Position numbers and translations under genes: made by a program. DNA of 64,000 bases from Galeruca laticollis (taxonomy: Eukaryota > Arthropoda > Insecta > Coleoptera > Chrysomelidae), in NCBI GenBank assembly GCA_963921935.1, contig OY998175.1:158594809-158658808 (forward strand), written 5' to 3'. Position 1 is the stretch's first letter. Each line of letters begins with the position of its first letter. A model generated the notes under the pieces. The model had not been told where the DNA came from and did no database searches. It saw nothing but the letters and a program-made list of their open reading frames with translations. Shown here piece by piece: positions 21,906 through 34,440 of this stretch.

Positions 21906-24812
21906 TTAGTTATCAACCCAAGGTTTCATTAACTCTGCACATGTAGAAGTACGCACTGGTCCCTCATGATGGCCCACTTTCATTACGTCATATCTGTCAT
22001 TCGGTTTTACCTTTGTGACTTCATAGGGTCCTAGGAATTTTTTATGAACTTTAATTCCTACTCCAAATTGGGTTCTTTTAATGGCTACCAAATCTCCTTT
22101 TCTATATAACCTTGATTTTTTTCTTCTTAAATTATAAGTTTTTCTGTTTTCTTCCTGTACTTTTAAAATCTGTTTTTTGCTTTCTGCTCTGAGTTCTTTT
22201 CTCTCTTCATCAAATTTTTGTATTGTAGCTTCTCCCAATAATTCCTTGATTACTATTTCTTCATTATTTCTCATCTTTACTCCTGTTAGAATTTCAAAAG
22301 GTGTAGTCCCTATACTTCTCTGAATAGTAGAATTCAATGCTCTTTGTACGCGCTCAACATATTTAAACCATTTTCTAGGATCGTTCAAGGTAAGTTTCGT
22401 AAGAACTGGAATGATAATACGATTCACTCTTTCAATCTGACCATTTCCTCTTGGAACTCCAGTGGCTATTATTAAGCATTGTATGCCTTCATCAGTACAA
22501 TAGTTTTTGAATTCTTCAGAAGTGAAAGCAGTTCCTCGATCTTTTATAATTCTACCTGGGTTTCCAAAAACTTGTTTTTGTTTCTCCAACCAACTAATAA
22601 CTTCTTTAGTTGTTGTAGATTTACATGCATATAGCCAGGTGAATTTGGAGAAATCAACAATCGCCAATATATAACGATAATGTTTATTAGTCGAAGGCAT
22701 TGATCCTAAATGATCGATGTGATATGTGTGCAGTGGTCCTTCCTGTTTAGGTATGGGATGTAACATCCCTTCCTTCTTTCCTTCCTTTCTGTTACCTAAT
22801 ATACAATGTATGCAATTTCCCAAACATTTTTTTAATTTTTTCTTTCAACTTTGGAATATGAAATTCTCGTCTTACCACTTCTTCTGTCTTCGGGAGTGCA
22901 AAATGACCAATCTCGTGTGCTATTTTTATTATATCCATCTGCATTGCTTTTGGAGCTACTACCAACTCCTTTTCATTCTCAAATTTATAAAGTATATGAT
23001 TCTTAACTAAAAAAATTTCATAATCTTCTGTACTCAATATCTTCTTTATCGCTAATATGTGTTCGTCCATTTCTTGTGCTCGTCTAAGTCGTTCTATAAC
23101 ACAAAATCTTCTTCAATAAACATCTTCGTAATTTCCATAACATCTGGATAACGACTTAAAGCATCTACGTGAGACATCCTGCTCCCTTTGCGATGTTCAA
23201 TTTCATATGAATACTCCTCCAATAATAAAGCCCATCCAGCAACTCTGGTGGTCAAATCCTTCTTAGTCATAGTCTTCTGGAGAGCTGAACAATCAGTAAC
23301 AATTTTAAATTATATTCCTAGTAAATATATTCGAAATTTCTTCACTGCTTGAATGATGGCTAACACTTCGAGTTCATAGCTACTGTATTTTTCCTCAGCT
23401 GGTGTAGTTTTCTTGCTCATGTAGTAAACTGGGTGGAATTTATTATCTTCACTCGACTTCTGCATCAGACAGGCTCCATAACCATATTGTTTCGCGTCTG
23501 TATGCAATTCCGTTTCACCGCCCTGCTTATAAATGTTTATTACTGGTTTACAAGATAGTAATTTTTTGAATCTCTCAAACGCCTCTTTCTGTTCATCACC
23601 AAAAACAAACTTTTGCTCCTTCCTCAAAAGATCACTCAAAGGTTTCGCGATAATGGAATATGAGGAGATGAACTTGCCAAAATATCCTGTTAAATCTAGA
23701 AAAGATTGAATTTGTTTAAGAGTCGTTGGTTGTGGAAAATTCCTGATTGCCAAAGTCTTCTCATTTAAGGGTTGGACTTTCCCACCCTCAATGATAAATC
23801 CTAAAAAGGCTATCTGCGTTTTTAGTAATTGACATTTCTTCTTCTTTATGTCTAGACCATAGTCTTTCGCAACCTGAATAACTTCTCTTAACCTTTCAAG
23901 TCCTTCTTCTTCTGTAGAGCTTATTATTATTATATCGTCCATATAATAAAGCATACTTTTCAGCAACAATTTTCTAAAAACAGTACTCACAAATCTCTGA
24001 AAAACTGATGGACTATTGCATTATCCAAAAGGACATTTTAGAAATTCAAATTGACCGTGGTGTGTAACAAACGCGGTATATTTTATTATTTCTTCTTCTA
24101 TTCCAACGTGAAAAAATCCATTCTTCAGATCGATGGTACTAAAGTATTTAGCAGCCTGCAATCTATTCAACACATCTTCGATTAAAGGAAGAGGAAATCT
24201 ATCCTTTACTATGTTTTTGTTAAGTTTCCTGTAATCACAATATATTCTAGTACTGCCATCTTTCTTTTTAACAAGAACTATTGGACTAGCCAAGTCAGAT
24301 GAACTACATCTTATAATTCCTTCTTCTAGCCATTCTTCTATTTGAGCCTCAACCTCTTCTTTTTCTGGTACAGCTAACCTTCTCGGACTTTGGCATATTG
24401 GCTCTTCATTCTTCAATAGAATATGCATTTTAACATCAGCTTCCATAATCTTCTCTGGATAATATTCTTGTATAAGTTTCTTTGATTCTTCCCGAATTTT
24501 TTCATTTTTTATATGTGTAACATCACATATATCAGTTTCTCTATCAGCTTCTTCGTCTATTGTTATCTTCCACAAAAAATTTTGCTTTCCCTTCTTAAAA
24601 ACAACAATTTAACCATCTCTAAAGATAACATCTACTTGAGCTAAAACATCATTTCCCACAAGCGCCTTGAAGTTTGACGCTTCAGAAGGAATAACATGGA
24701 TTTTCAGAAATAACTCCTCTCCATTAATGAAGACATTTCTATTGAAAGATCCCATTGTTATTACTTTGTTTGACCCAATACCTCTAAGAGTAATAAAGAT
24801 CCCCACCGTCAT
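21906..24812 (-). pseudogene. gypsy-2 pol: protease, reverse transcriptase, RNase H, integrase
   Basis: This is the best preserved LTR-element pol in the window. On the minus strand, 24812-24609 holds the C-terminal retropepsin part (KALVGNDVLAQVD). 24575-24021 is the reverse-transcriptase N-half (CDYRKLNKN, FSTIDLKNGF with the motif A Asp, TAFVTHHGQFEF). 23990-23310 has LYYMDDIIII (catalytic YMDD), the connection and RNase H (ELHTDAKQYGYGACL, EEKYSSYELEVLAI). The RNase H end and tether continue to about 23110. These share one frame broken by three stops. Integrase follows after a shift: zinc module (HEIGH, then CIHC) and core with YHIDHLG, KDRGTAF and GQIERVN (the D, D, E residues), ending at 21906 in a VPR-type C-terminus (GDLVAIKRTQ, FLGPYEVTKV). 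A one-frame slip lies at 22792-22823. Gag and the 5' part are missing; the element stops at a LINE at about 24815. The style resembles mdg3-like insect gypsy elements. Confidence 0.92.
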
Positions 24813-24817
24813 ATCGG

Positions 24818-27165
24818 TATACTAACCAGAGAGGATGGCACTAAAACTGCCAACCTAAAGGAAAGTCTTCAATTATTGATGTCAACTCACTTCCCTGGCT
24901 CCAGAACCACGAAAACGGCGGCCTGGGAGGATGAGGAGAGTCACTACCCGACGGACGATGACTGGCGTATATCACGACAGATCGTCGACGCGGACAGACT
25001 GAGGTGGGCCATCTTAGCCTTCTCCCCCTTTAAGTCCTCGGGAACGGACGGCATTTATCCAGCCATACTTCAGTGGGGCCTGGATGACCTAATGCCGCAC
25101 CTGGTAAGAATCCTCAGATCCTCACTGGCACTGAGGTATATTCCAAAAGGTTGGAGAGAAGTCAAAGTCGTGTTCATACCAAAACCATGAAGAATGGACT
25201 ATTCCATCCCAAAAGCATATCGACCCATTAGCCTCACATCCTTTTCAATGAAGACTTTAGAGAGGCTGTGCGAATGATACATAAGAGATGTGGTGATAAC
25301 ACGAAATTCACTGCATCCAAATCAACATGCATACACTCCAGGGAGATCCACGGATTCGGCTCTTCCTCTCGTGGCGGGCCGCATCGAGAAATCGTTGGAA
25401 AATAAGGAGTCCACCCTGGGTGTATTCATAGACATAGAAGGCGCATTTGATAGAAACACTTTTCCTAAAATAACAAATGCACTTTCCAATAAGAATATCC
25501 CCCAAACCATAAATGGCTGGATATATAACATGCTCTCAAAAAGAGCAATCAAAATCAGTGTAGATGATGTAACCATCTGAGGCTTGGTTGTAAAAGGTTG
25601 TCCACAGGGAGGGGTGCTCTCACAACTACTATGGAACATGGTCTTAGACTCCTTGGTCAACCACCTCAATGATAACAACTTCTACACAATAGCATACGCA
25701 GACGACCTAGTGATTCTGCTAACAGGAAGATTCGAGGAGACACTCTGCACTTTAATGCAGGAGGCCCTCAATATCATAGAACAATGGTGCAGAGACCATT
25801 CGCTGTCAATAAATCCAAAAAAGACTGAGATGGTCCTCTTCACGAAAAAAAGGAAGCTTGCAAAACATCAAGCCCCAAAGCTCCTAGATACAAAACTTAA
25901 TTTCTCTTCAGAGGTGAAATATTTAGGGGTCACCTTTGACAATAAGTTAACGTGGAACTCCCACTTAGAAAACAGAGTTAAAAAAGCATATATTTCTTAT
26001 TAGCAGTGTCGTAGAACCATCGGCCGCACCTGGGCAATGTCACCTAAGGTTGCTGCCTGGATCTACACTGCCATCATCAGACCTATGCTAACGTACGGTG
26101 CGATTGCCTAGGGAGCTAAGGCAAACCAGCTGACAGTCGTCCGTAAACTGGACCAAATCCAAAGAACAGCATGCCTCAACACAACAGGAGGCATGAGAAC
26201 CACACCAACAAGAGCTATGGAGGTAATCCTCGGTCTCACTCCCCTTGACATATACACAAGACCTATTGGAAGAAGGAGCAATCCGCATCTTCACAGATGG
26301 GTCTAAATCCAATGTGGGCTCAGGATGTGGTATTTTTTCCAGATCCCTGAATCTAAACATAAAATGGGCAATGGGCTGCAATGCAGGTGTTGCTCAAATA
26401 GAGCTCACTGCTATCTGCATCGCTGCTAAAGAGATTACCAAAAGGAAAACCACAGGTAATAATATATACATCCTTACGGGCAGTAGACAAACACTACTAG
26501 CCCTGAACAGACCACGTATTACATCAGGCCTAGTACTAGAATGTCACATGGCCTTAATCGAAGCCTGTAACAACAACACGGTCACTTTAGGCTGGATCAA
26601 GGGCCATGAGAAATCGAAAGGAAGCCGTATTGCAGACTCGCTAGCCAGGAAGGCATCCTCCCAAAAACTCTTGGGACCTGGCACTTTCATTGGTCTATCG
26701 GCGTCAGCAACGGCCGACCTATTAAAGGAACACTCCCTTAATAGGTTTAAGGGTAGATGGGACGACGCAGAAGGCTGCAGGCTTGCCAAGGAGCTGCTAC
26801 AGTATCCGGATAGCAAAGTAGCCAAAAAATACGTGACTATGAACAGGCGGAACCTACGAACAACCACGGGAATTCTGACTGGTCACTGCCACCAACGAAA
26901 ACACCTTCACAGACTGGGGCTATCTAACATCTCACTTTGTAGAGGATGTGAACAAGAAGATGAGACTGTCGAACACATTCTTTGCGAATGTCAGACACTC
27001 TCTCAATTTAGGTTTCAAGTATTCGGCGAGCACAGGCTAACATACGCCAATATGAGGGAACTAAATTCAGGCGACGTTATCGCCTACTTCAAGGAAGTAG
27101 GCTGAATGACGAGCTAGAAGGAAGTTTTGAACCTCAGAAGGATGCACAATGGGCCAATTGTGGCC
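24818..27165 (+). pseudogene. I/LOA-like LINE: reverse transcriptase and RNase H, 5' truncated
   Basis: 24876-26003 gives a reverse transcriptase in one frame with four in-frame stops (25188-25190 the first, one near 25277, and 25578-25580 among them). Visible blocks are FSPFKSSGTDGIYPAIL, AYRPISLTS, HPNQHAYTPGRSTDSAL, GVFIDIEGAFD (motif A), GCPQGGVLS (motif B), TIAYADDLVIL (catalytic YADD), INPKKTEMVLF and KYLGVTFD. After a shift, 26245-27105 encodes RNase H (RIFTDGSKSN, QIELTAICIAA, GWIKGHEKSKG, IADSLARKA) and a C-terminal zinc-like motif (CRGC-x8-HILC-x-C). RNase H plus this tail points to the I/LOA group. The endonuclease and ORF1 are missing. It begins exactly at the end of gypsy-2. A minus-strand frame at 26544-26867 is a shadow. 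Confidence 0.92.
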
Positions 27166-27174
27166 TAAGTGCTG

Positions 27175-28090
27175 TGGGGCCACCCACCCTTCAAACCTTT
27201 ACAGATACAGATGTCTACGGGAAACCAAGAAAGAAAATCATGCAAAACAAGTCTAAACTGAAGAATTTTCAGAAGAGAGTATCTAACGTCAACGGAATTG
27301 AAAACACAGGAAGAAATAAAGAAAAAACACAGGAAACAAGGAGTGAAGGTAAGGAAGTCAAATTGGGGTTCCGGAAACTGGTAATAGATTCCGAAAGTTT
27401 GAGGTGTAACAAGAAGGAGGGGAAACTGTAGGAGTAAAGGAACTAGTAGCACTACAGGTGGAAGGATCTAATGATGACGAAACAAAGGCTATTCATAAGG
27501 TAACAGACAAGATGAAGGACAAAAAGTAAGAGAATATAATTAAAATTGGAACTTAGATAACATTATGAAACAATATAAAACAGATGTCTTGGCATTACAG
27601 AAAACTCAACAAGATGGAAAAGAAATTATAGATATAGACGGATATTCCTTCTTCAACTGAGAAGGAGTACGGGCCTTTTAGTAAACATAAAGATGCAGGT
27701 AGCATTTGGTATTTGGTGGTTAACTTCGAAGTTATCTCGGAGAGAATCTGTCGACTAAGAATGAGGGGTAAGTTTAAAAAAATAAGTTTACTTAATTTGC
27801 ATTAACCATTAGAGAAATAAATAATGAATTTTACGAGAAATATGACGGATTATATAATGTTAAGTTGGTTCTAGGTTATTTTATTGCCAAGGAAAGGAAC
27901 GGAATAGTCACAGGAAAACAACAGGAGGTAAAAGCAAATATGAAGTAAGCAGTGACAATGGAAAAATGCTGATAAATTTAGCTGTGAAGAATGACATGAG
28001 TATAATAAACAAATATTTGGATCATAAAGTAATATACTAAGAGACTTAGATAAGTCCCGACGATACAACGAGGATTCAAATTGACCATGT
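27175..28090 (+). pseudogene. RTE-like LINE, N-terminal and endonuclease part, decayed
   Basis: A Lys-rich open piece (27174-27431) precedes an endonuclease remnant at about 27540-27700 that reads TDVLALQKTQQDGKEIIDIDGYSFF, the first block of the RTE apurinic endonuclease. The rest (27700-28090) has scattered matches with many stops. It is the upstream half of the element continued at 28346. Confidence 0.65.
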
Positions 28091-28345
28091 GCTGCTAGAG
28101 AAGAAGTATGCAAGGTTAATGACAGTCGTAAGAAGCTATCGTGGTGCTGATGAGGATTCGGATCGTATATTGACAATAACGAAAATAAGGGAGGAACGTC
28201 TGCCAAACAACAGGATAAAAAATAAAATCACAAATTTTGATATAAATATACTTCAGAGTGAACCATCAATGCATCAGTTTGTGAAGAAAGCGAAAAAACC
28301 TGGAAGACTGAAGAAAACAAGAAAGAAATAGAGCTAAATGAGAAT

Positions 28346-29490
28346 ATGCAGAATGATTTAGTTATACTTCCGACAAACGAAGAAATAGGAGAAGTAATAA
28401 GAAACCTAAAGAACAATAAAAGCGGTGGCTGCAACGGAATATCGGCTGAAGTCATAAAAACAGGTGGTGAGGCACTGAGGACCCGAATCAGCGATCTAAT
28501 AAGAGAAATTTGGGTTGAAGAGAGGACACCAGATCAATAGAATCAAGCAATCATTTGACCGATATATAAAGAAGGAGACATAATGGAATACGCAAATTAT
28601 AGGGGCATATCCTTGCTGAATGTGACTTTTAAGGTCCTAGCGAGAGTAGTGAGTTGGATGAATATGCTACTCAGCAAGTAGGAGAGTATCAAGGAGGTTT
28701 TAAAAAGGAGCGCTCGACTATAGACCAAATATTTCTACTGAAAATGATTAAAAGTAACACTCAACAGCAAAATCTTAACCTGAACCTCATGTTCATCTAT
28801 TTTAAACAGGTTCGTCGATTTTAACAGGTTTACGACTCGAAGATAAGAAAACAATCATACCAGACGGTAACAATACTCGAACTGTCCAAGAAATTTGATA
28901 AAGCTTGCTGAGATGACGTTCAGAAAAGCAGACAGTAGGGTGGCGCTAGAGGAAAACATGTCAGAAAAGTTTGACGTAAAGAAGCGATTGAAACAAGGTG
29001 AACCCCTATGAAGGGTATTGTTCAACTTTATCTTAGAAGCCATATTTATAGAGTGGAATAAGGGCGAGAGATACAATCTATGACAACAAATAAAGCCAGA
29101 TCTTGGCACATGACAGAGGAGACTAAGGATCTTTGCTGTATTTGAAAGGAAGGCAAAGGTGTACAGATTGCACACTGACCAGCAAATGGTTAAGTGTATG
29201 GAAATGAGACCGGAAGCGAGCACTCATCAAATCGTAAAAATCAAAACCTAGTAAGGTACATAATCGAGAATGTTGAGAAAGTTGAATATCTGGGAGTGAC
29301 TCAGGGCAACGAGGTGATGAAAATGGACCAGAGGTTAGCTCGGGAAAGCCTATGGTCATCCATCATGATCGTCTGGCGCCATTCAAGGGAACCTATCCTG
29401 AAGACCAGCGAGTTCAACATTTTAGATTTTGAAATAGGGAATTCAGCTCAGACCAGAGACATTCCAGGAGGAAGTATTCTAAGGATGGGG
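28346..29490 (+). pseudogene. RTE-like LINE reverse transcriptase, decayed
   Basis: The frame 28346-28540 reads NLKNNKSGGCNGISAEVIKTGG and the next part, in changing frames, reads NYRGISLLNVTFKVLARV and QGGFKKERSTIDQIFLLK. Motif A and the YADD box are degraded (28790-29130). The thumb reappears at 29194-29330 (NVEKVEYLGV). The last 150 bases before 29494 are out of place for this family and may be a deletion join. Multiple stops make it non-functional. Confidence 0.75.
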
Positions 29491-29493
29491 CAG

Positions 29494-29844
29494 TGTAACG
29501 AACCCGTTAATAACAGTGACAGTGTTAAGTTGGTTAGACATTCTTGTTTCTCCTGTCAATTAGTTTTAGGTTAGGTATTCTTCTTTCTCTTTTGATTTGT
29601 TCTATGTCAGTTAGGTTGAACAGCAATAGAATGTTCTGGATTGTTCGATCGACGATTCTGAAGGATTCGAAAAGTCATTCTGGAACATTCTGGAAGATTG
29701 AAAATGTATATGTAAGGAGGTGCGACATTTGTGAGGGGGGTTTAGAATTGTGACGGGAGTGAAGTTGAACGATTTAGCGGGAATTGTAAATTGTATTCCT
29801 TGTTCCTGAATAAACAATTTCCAGAAATCCACAATCGTGTTACA
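29494..29844 (+). repeat. Probable solo LTR
   Basis: A 351-bp block starts TGTAACGAACCCG and ends CAATCGTGTTACA, giving TGTAAC/GTTACA inverted ends, with a TGAATAAACAA polyadenylation-type signal about 40 bases from the 3' end. No internal region follows. I could not find a matching target duplication (flanks GGCAG and GTACT). The 69-codon frame inside is chance. Confidence 0.55.
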
Positions 29845-32390
29845 GTACTATTCATATTTTCAATACACAGGTATGTTGTGACTTTTGTAAGTCAGACTTA
29901 TTCTACAAATGTCCGCAATGTATTTTATGTATCTTCAATCATCGCTGATTCAGTTGGACAATATCCAATTTAAGATTGATTTTTATAACTTCATTTAGGC
30001 TCTGCCAAATCCATTTTTTGGTAGTTTTCATTTGCGGTACCTGCTTTATTTGGGTGGACCTATCTTGCTGGCTGTTTTATTTGCATGGATTCCTTTTTGG
30101 TGAATACCTACTAAATATGTATATTTTATATATTTTTCACTCTTTAGTCATATATAAACAATATTGGATTGAATTGTATATTTTTCATTCGAAATATTAT
30201 ACATATTGCGGCCCATTTAGTCTTAGTACTATAAACAACACGACCACCCCTGGTGAGCCGGCGAATTTCCAAAACCAGGTAATGTTTAACATCAATCGTT
30301 GCAAAGTTTCAAAGGATGAAAATTTGGAAGCAACTGATTTAAACCAAACATACCATTTCTGATTTAATGTTCAATAGAGAACACTATTGAACAAAAGGAG
30401 ACTGAATAGTTTACTACAACTTTTCCGGGTTAAACTGTCCATGATATTTTTTAATTAATGCTTGTTTAATTGGGCTGCCCTGTAATGTCGGTGTAAATGA
30501 ATCTGTGACTAATGAAATGCTGAGAAGCAAGAAACAAAAGTTATTTATTGGATACATTTATGTGCCTATAAGGAAACGCGTTTTGGGCTTTTTTGGGTCC
30601 ATGTGAAATAATATATCAGGTTCTCACGTTTGTTTTCACTCCACATTTAATTTAGTGATAGAAACTAGTTTGTAGATAGTTTTGAATATAAAATATGGAG
30701 CGCATTGCTAATTACTCTTCTTTTAATTGAGACTTTCTCGTTTTTGTTTGAAGGAATAGGTTAGTTAAATTTGATTTCTGGTGTTATTGATACAAGATAG
30801 TATATAAACACTAGATCCTAAATTGATCCATTCTCTATTTTGATTAGCACTGTTTTTAAACTATCCAATCAGTGCACTAAAAGACATTACATATCTTTTT
30901 CACTGCCAAAAACACAATAATTAATTCAATAAAAACATTTCTAAACGCATATTCAGGAATCGACTTAACTACTCGCCGCAAGCTCTCTTTAATACCTGAA
31001 GATATGTGTCTCGAAGTGGTAATTTGAGTTTGGTAAGAAAAAAAGTCGACTGGAATCATATAATATGAACACCGAGGTTATTCGTGGTGGCAAGGCAAGA
31101 TACAGAAATTTTCGCGACTCTCTTTTAGACTTGAGTTAAATTTTCTTCACTTACTGACTGATAAGAGGTAAGCAAATCTTTGATCACCCACATTGGACGA
31201 CTGTACTACTCAAAATCACGTATTTTCGATAAAGCAATGCAAAATTTAAAAGGCAGCTGCAAGAAGAGAACTTCAAGCTTCAGAATAGTGGCACCGAAAA
31301 CATGGAAACGAAGGTCTTGAAGAAAAGTATGATCAAGGAAATAGTTGACAAAGACGGATAAAAGGAGGGAGAAATAAAAGATACAGAAGCGCTATCAAAG
31401 AGAGAGAGAGAGAGAGAGAGGGAATTCAAATTGTATTAAAAGAGGCATAAGGTGAGATAAATTTGCCAATTTTATAAGACGAAGAACGATTTAGAACTAA
31501 CTGGGACAAAGTGATAGAGGGTTTACTCATGTGAGATTTATTGGTTCTTTATTTTTTGGTTCTATACTTCAATCACCGCACCGCTTATAACTCTTGTTGC
31601 TATTGTGGCATTAAACAATAAAAGAGGATTTCAAAATAATTCAATTATCTGTCAAAAATGGTAAACAAAAAACTCAACTAAGTTGAAAAACAAAATATAA
31701 TCTTCATTTTTCATGTTATTTAACTGCGGAAGTAATTTAATACTTTTTTACTTCTTGTTTCAAATTTGATAACTTGAAAAAAGATATCTATTTCGCATTC
31801 CACCTTGTTCCTATGATATTATTTTGCAGAAGATTAAGAAAAAAAAAACAATTTTGCGGCAATTACGGTCGTCAGTCAAAAGAAGGTGGCGTGAGACAAC
31901 GTAGTGCCCGGAAGCATGTCGTGTATCAAAAGTACCCGTTCGTCGATGTGAGAACAATCTTTTTCAAGGTAAACGGTGCTGAAGAAAATGAAACAACCAA
32001 ATAAAATAGAGTTACCTGCTCGGGATACTACGCCACTGGCGTTTTAGAACTTTTGGTTGCCTTTTACTTTTTTTTATTCAATTTTGCTATGAAATGAATC
32101 CCAGAATTTGAAGAACTGCCATGTACATGATAAACAAAAGAAGAAGTTTCGCAAGTTTGTTGAAGCAAACAAAATATAAGCTAAATTTCAATCAAACAAT
32201 CTTCTTTGGCATGACATTGAGTGAGTTCACTGATTCAACTCTTACTTCAATTTATCTCTCTTGATTCTAAGTCGTCTATTTCTAGTAAATCACCCAATAT
32301 TAAGTTCATATTTGTTGGTTTGTGTTGACAAGTATCTTCTATGGAAACCTCTATCATAGATAATTAGGTATATATTATCTCATTATCTTA
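29845..32390. other. No recognised gene; (GA)n at 31399-31421
   Basis: The stretch is AT-rich with unsupported short frames (for example 29976-30362 and 31774-32004). A clean (AG)n microsatellite is at 31399-31421. Nothing else could be assigned. Confidence 0.5.
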
Positions 32391-32394
32391 CTTT

Positions 32395-32890
32395 TCAATA
32401 AAGGAGAAAAAGAAGATATACGAAAGTATCATCCAATCAGCCTCTCAATATTGTAAAAACATTTGATGAAAGTAATAACAAGTCGCCTACAGAAACAATT
32501 AGATGAAGGTCAACTAAGAGAACAAGCAATATTTTGAAGTGGTTTCAGTACCACGGCCATATTCACACAATATAAGAAAAATTATTTGAAGAAGTAATGA
32601 ATTCGATGTCCCTCTCTGTAAACAGTTCGATATTTACTCAGGGTATATTCAGCTTATGGAAACCATTTATAAAAAAGCAGCATCCAAGTTAAAGCTCCAT
32701 ACAACAAGTAATGCATTCAAAATCCTAAAAGGGTGTAAGACAAGACGACACAATTTCACCTAAACTCCAAGAAATATTCAAGAAACTAAATAGAGAAAAA
32801 AAAGTCATTAAAATTTATGCAAAAATGTATGAATCGTTCGAAATTTGCAGATGACAGATGGACTACCAAATTTTTGAACACTCAAGAATC
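32395..32890 (+). pseudogene. LINE reverse-transcriptase fragment (RTE/Daphne-like)
   Basis: Reading across frames gives YHPISLSIL, then a motif around 32530 (SGFSTTAIFTQ), then GVRQDDTISPKLQEIFKKL at about 32730-32800 (motif B, usually RGVRQGDTISPKL). A KFADD-type box follows at about 32840. It has many stops, and 5' and 3' truncations. Confidence 0.7.
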
Positions 32891-32944
32891 AAAGGAAATG
32901 AAGAGACCAATACACTTGGCAAGAAAGCATGACGAACGCCTGTT

Positions 32945-33165
32945 TATTGGTGTTCTGTTTATTAACAGTCATAGAGGAAAATTGACATTGTATATCTCAG
33001 AAATAATACCCATAGGTCGTGAAATAAATTCTAAAGTAATTTTTGGAAAAACTGTATTGAATAAACCTTTCTTCGAATGACCAGTGGGTTTCAATTCACA
33101 AATAACAAATAATTATATTAAGGGGAATAAAAATCTTCTTAACTGACATACATATGCACAATGAC
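32945..33165 (+). repeat. Dispersed repeat, copy 1
   Basis: It matches 35808-36020 in direct orientation at roughly 80-85 percent by eye (TTAACAGTCATAGAG, CCCATAGGTCGTGAA, TTCTTAACTGACATACAT). The pair brackets the BEL/Pao fragment and could be its LTRs or an unrelated repeat. Confidence 0.6.
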
Positions 33166-33241
33166 ATGAATTTAAAAACATAGACAGACATTTTTCATTT
33201 TTTTTTAGCTACATTTTCGATTTCGATATATTTTTTGTATA

Positions 33242-33748
33242 TCACAAAATTAAACATACGAAAGCGACAAAGAATATGAAATCGTTCTGGCTAACTGAGA
33301 AACTCTTTAACATGATATTATTTAACGAACTTTTCATGCTAGCATCAAAAACTACTCTCATCCTAGTCGAACTACTGTCTTCTTGAATCACACAAGGGTG
33401 AGGAAAGAAATATGTATTTTCTTGGTATTCATTTACTAATTTCAAAGGAACATATCTAGCATGATTTGACAAAACATATTCATCTATAAAGAATTTATAA
33501 TCTTTGACCAAACTAGAATTTTTCTCAAAACATTTTTCTAAATTGTGAAATGAATTTTTTGCCATGGAATAGGAATTACATAACTTTAACTGTCCATTTG
33601 TACTATTTAAAGGTAAATCTACCTGAAAGGAGCCATTTTCTAGAATTTGTATAATATTTGTGAAGATATTCTCAGCTAACTCTTCATCGGGACGAAGAAT
33701 CTTATTTTTTGAAGAAATTTCTTTTATTTTACAGAATTTCTGCAACAA
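33242..33748 (-). pseudogene. BEL/Pao reverse transcriptase, N-terminal part
   Basis: The 168-residue frame shows SYSMAKNSFHNLEKCF, ARYVPLKLVNEYQ, YFFPHPCVIQED and RMRVVFDASMKSS, the order found in BEL/Pao pol between protease and reverse-transcriptase palm (RVVFDAS is the signature). It ends after LNNIMLKS and runs into non-homologous sequence, so the palm with the catalytic YVDD is lost. The protease fragment lies just upstream at 33871-34116. Confidence 0.88.
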
Positions 33749-33870
33749 CTTATCAGTATCAGAACTTTGAAGGAAGAAACAACAACTATTATTTGAACTA
33801 TCATCTTGTGAAACATTTGTGGAAATTAGGATCTACTAATTTCACATTTGAAGTAATTAGAATTTTTTCT

Positions 33871-34180
33871 CTACTCAATAAAAAATGTCAAATAATTTAT
33901 GTTAAAACTAACATTTCGTGCAATATTGGAATGCATAATAATATTTGCCATTTTAATAGATTTGGTAACAATACCATCAACCCCATTTATTTGAATAACC
34001 TTCGATTGTGGAATAAGTTGGAGAATTTCTGTTACGGTTTCTGTAATTAATAAAACTGTACTACAAGGATCTAAAACAGCTTTTACTTGAATAGGCTTGT
34101 TTTCTGAATTATACACTGTAATAAGTGCAGTTGCTAGGAGTGCTTCTTAATTAGAGGATAAAGTGGACAAACTAATGCCA
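33871..34180 (-). pseudogene. BEL/Pao aspartic protease (DUF1758-like), broken
   Basis: The minus-strand frame 34116-33871 reads YNSENKPIQVKAVLDPCSTVLLITE; in the family the active site is LLDSGS, here LDPCS, so the catalytic neighbourhood is altered. The residues before it (ALLATALITVYN) can be read to about 34180 after one stop. It leads directly to the reverse transcriptase at 33748. Confidence 0.75.
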
Positions 34181-34440
34181 TTATTTTGACTTGAAGGAAG
34201 ATTTATGTCTATACGAATTATTTTCGGCAGAAAGTGACTTAATCTTTTTTTGCAATAAGGATAAAATTATACAATATTTCACTTGTACTATCTCTCTGTC
34301 TGACCTTTGATCTTCATCTAAACATTATATTTGATCTTGTATTGAGTTGTAATTATCTAATGCTTTAGTTTTACCTTTTTCAATGGCTCTCTGTTTTTAA
34401 TTAAAGCATCCATGGTTGTTTCCTCAGATTAACAAATAAA
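34181..34440 (-). pseudogene. BEL/Pao gag start, internally deleted
   Basis: An ATG at about 34415 opens MDALIKNREPLKKVK, a typical BEL gag start, but only about 80 decayed codons separate it from the protease, where a full gag would be several hundred residues. Most of gag is therefore deleted. Confidence 0.55.

Noticed and set aside
26544..26867. 107-codon minus-strand frame
   Set aside because: Shadow of the RNase H domain of the LINE on the plus strand.
29976..30362. 128-codon hydrophobic frame
   Set aside because: Composition follows from T-rich DNA; there is no motif, splice context or neighbour to support it.
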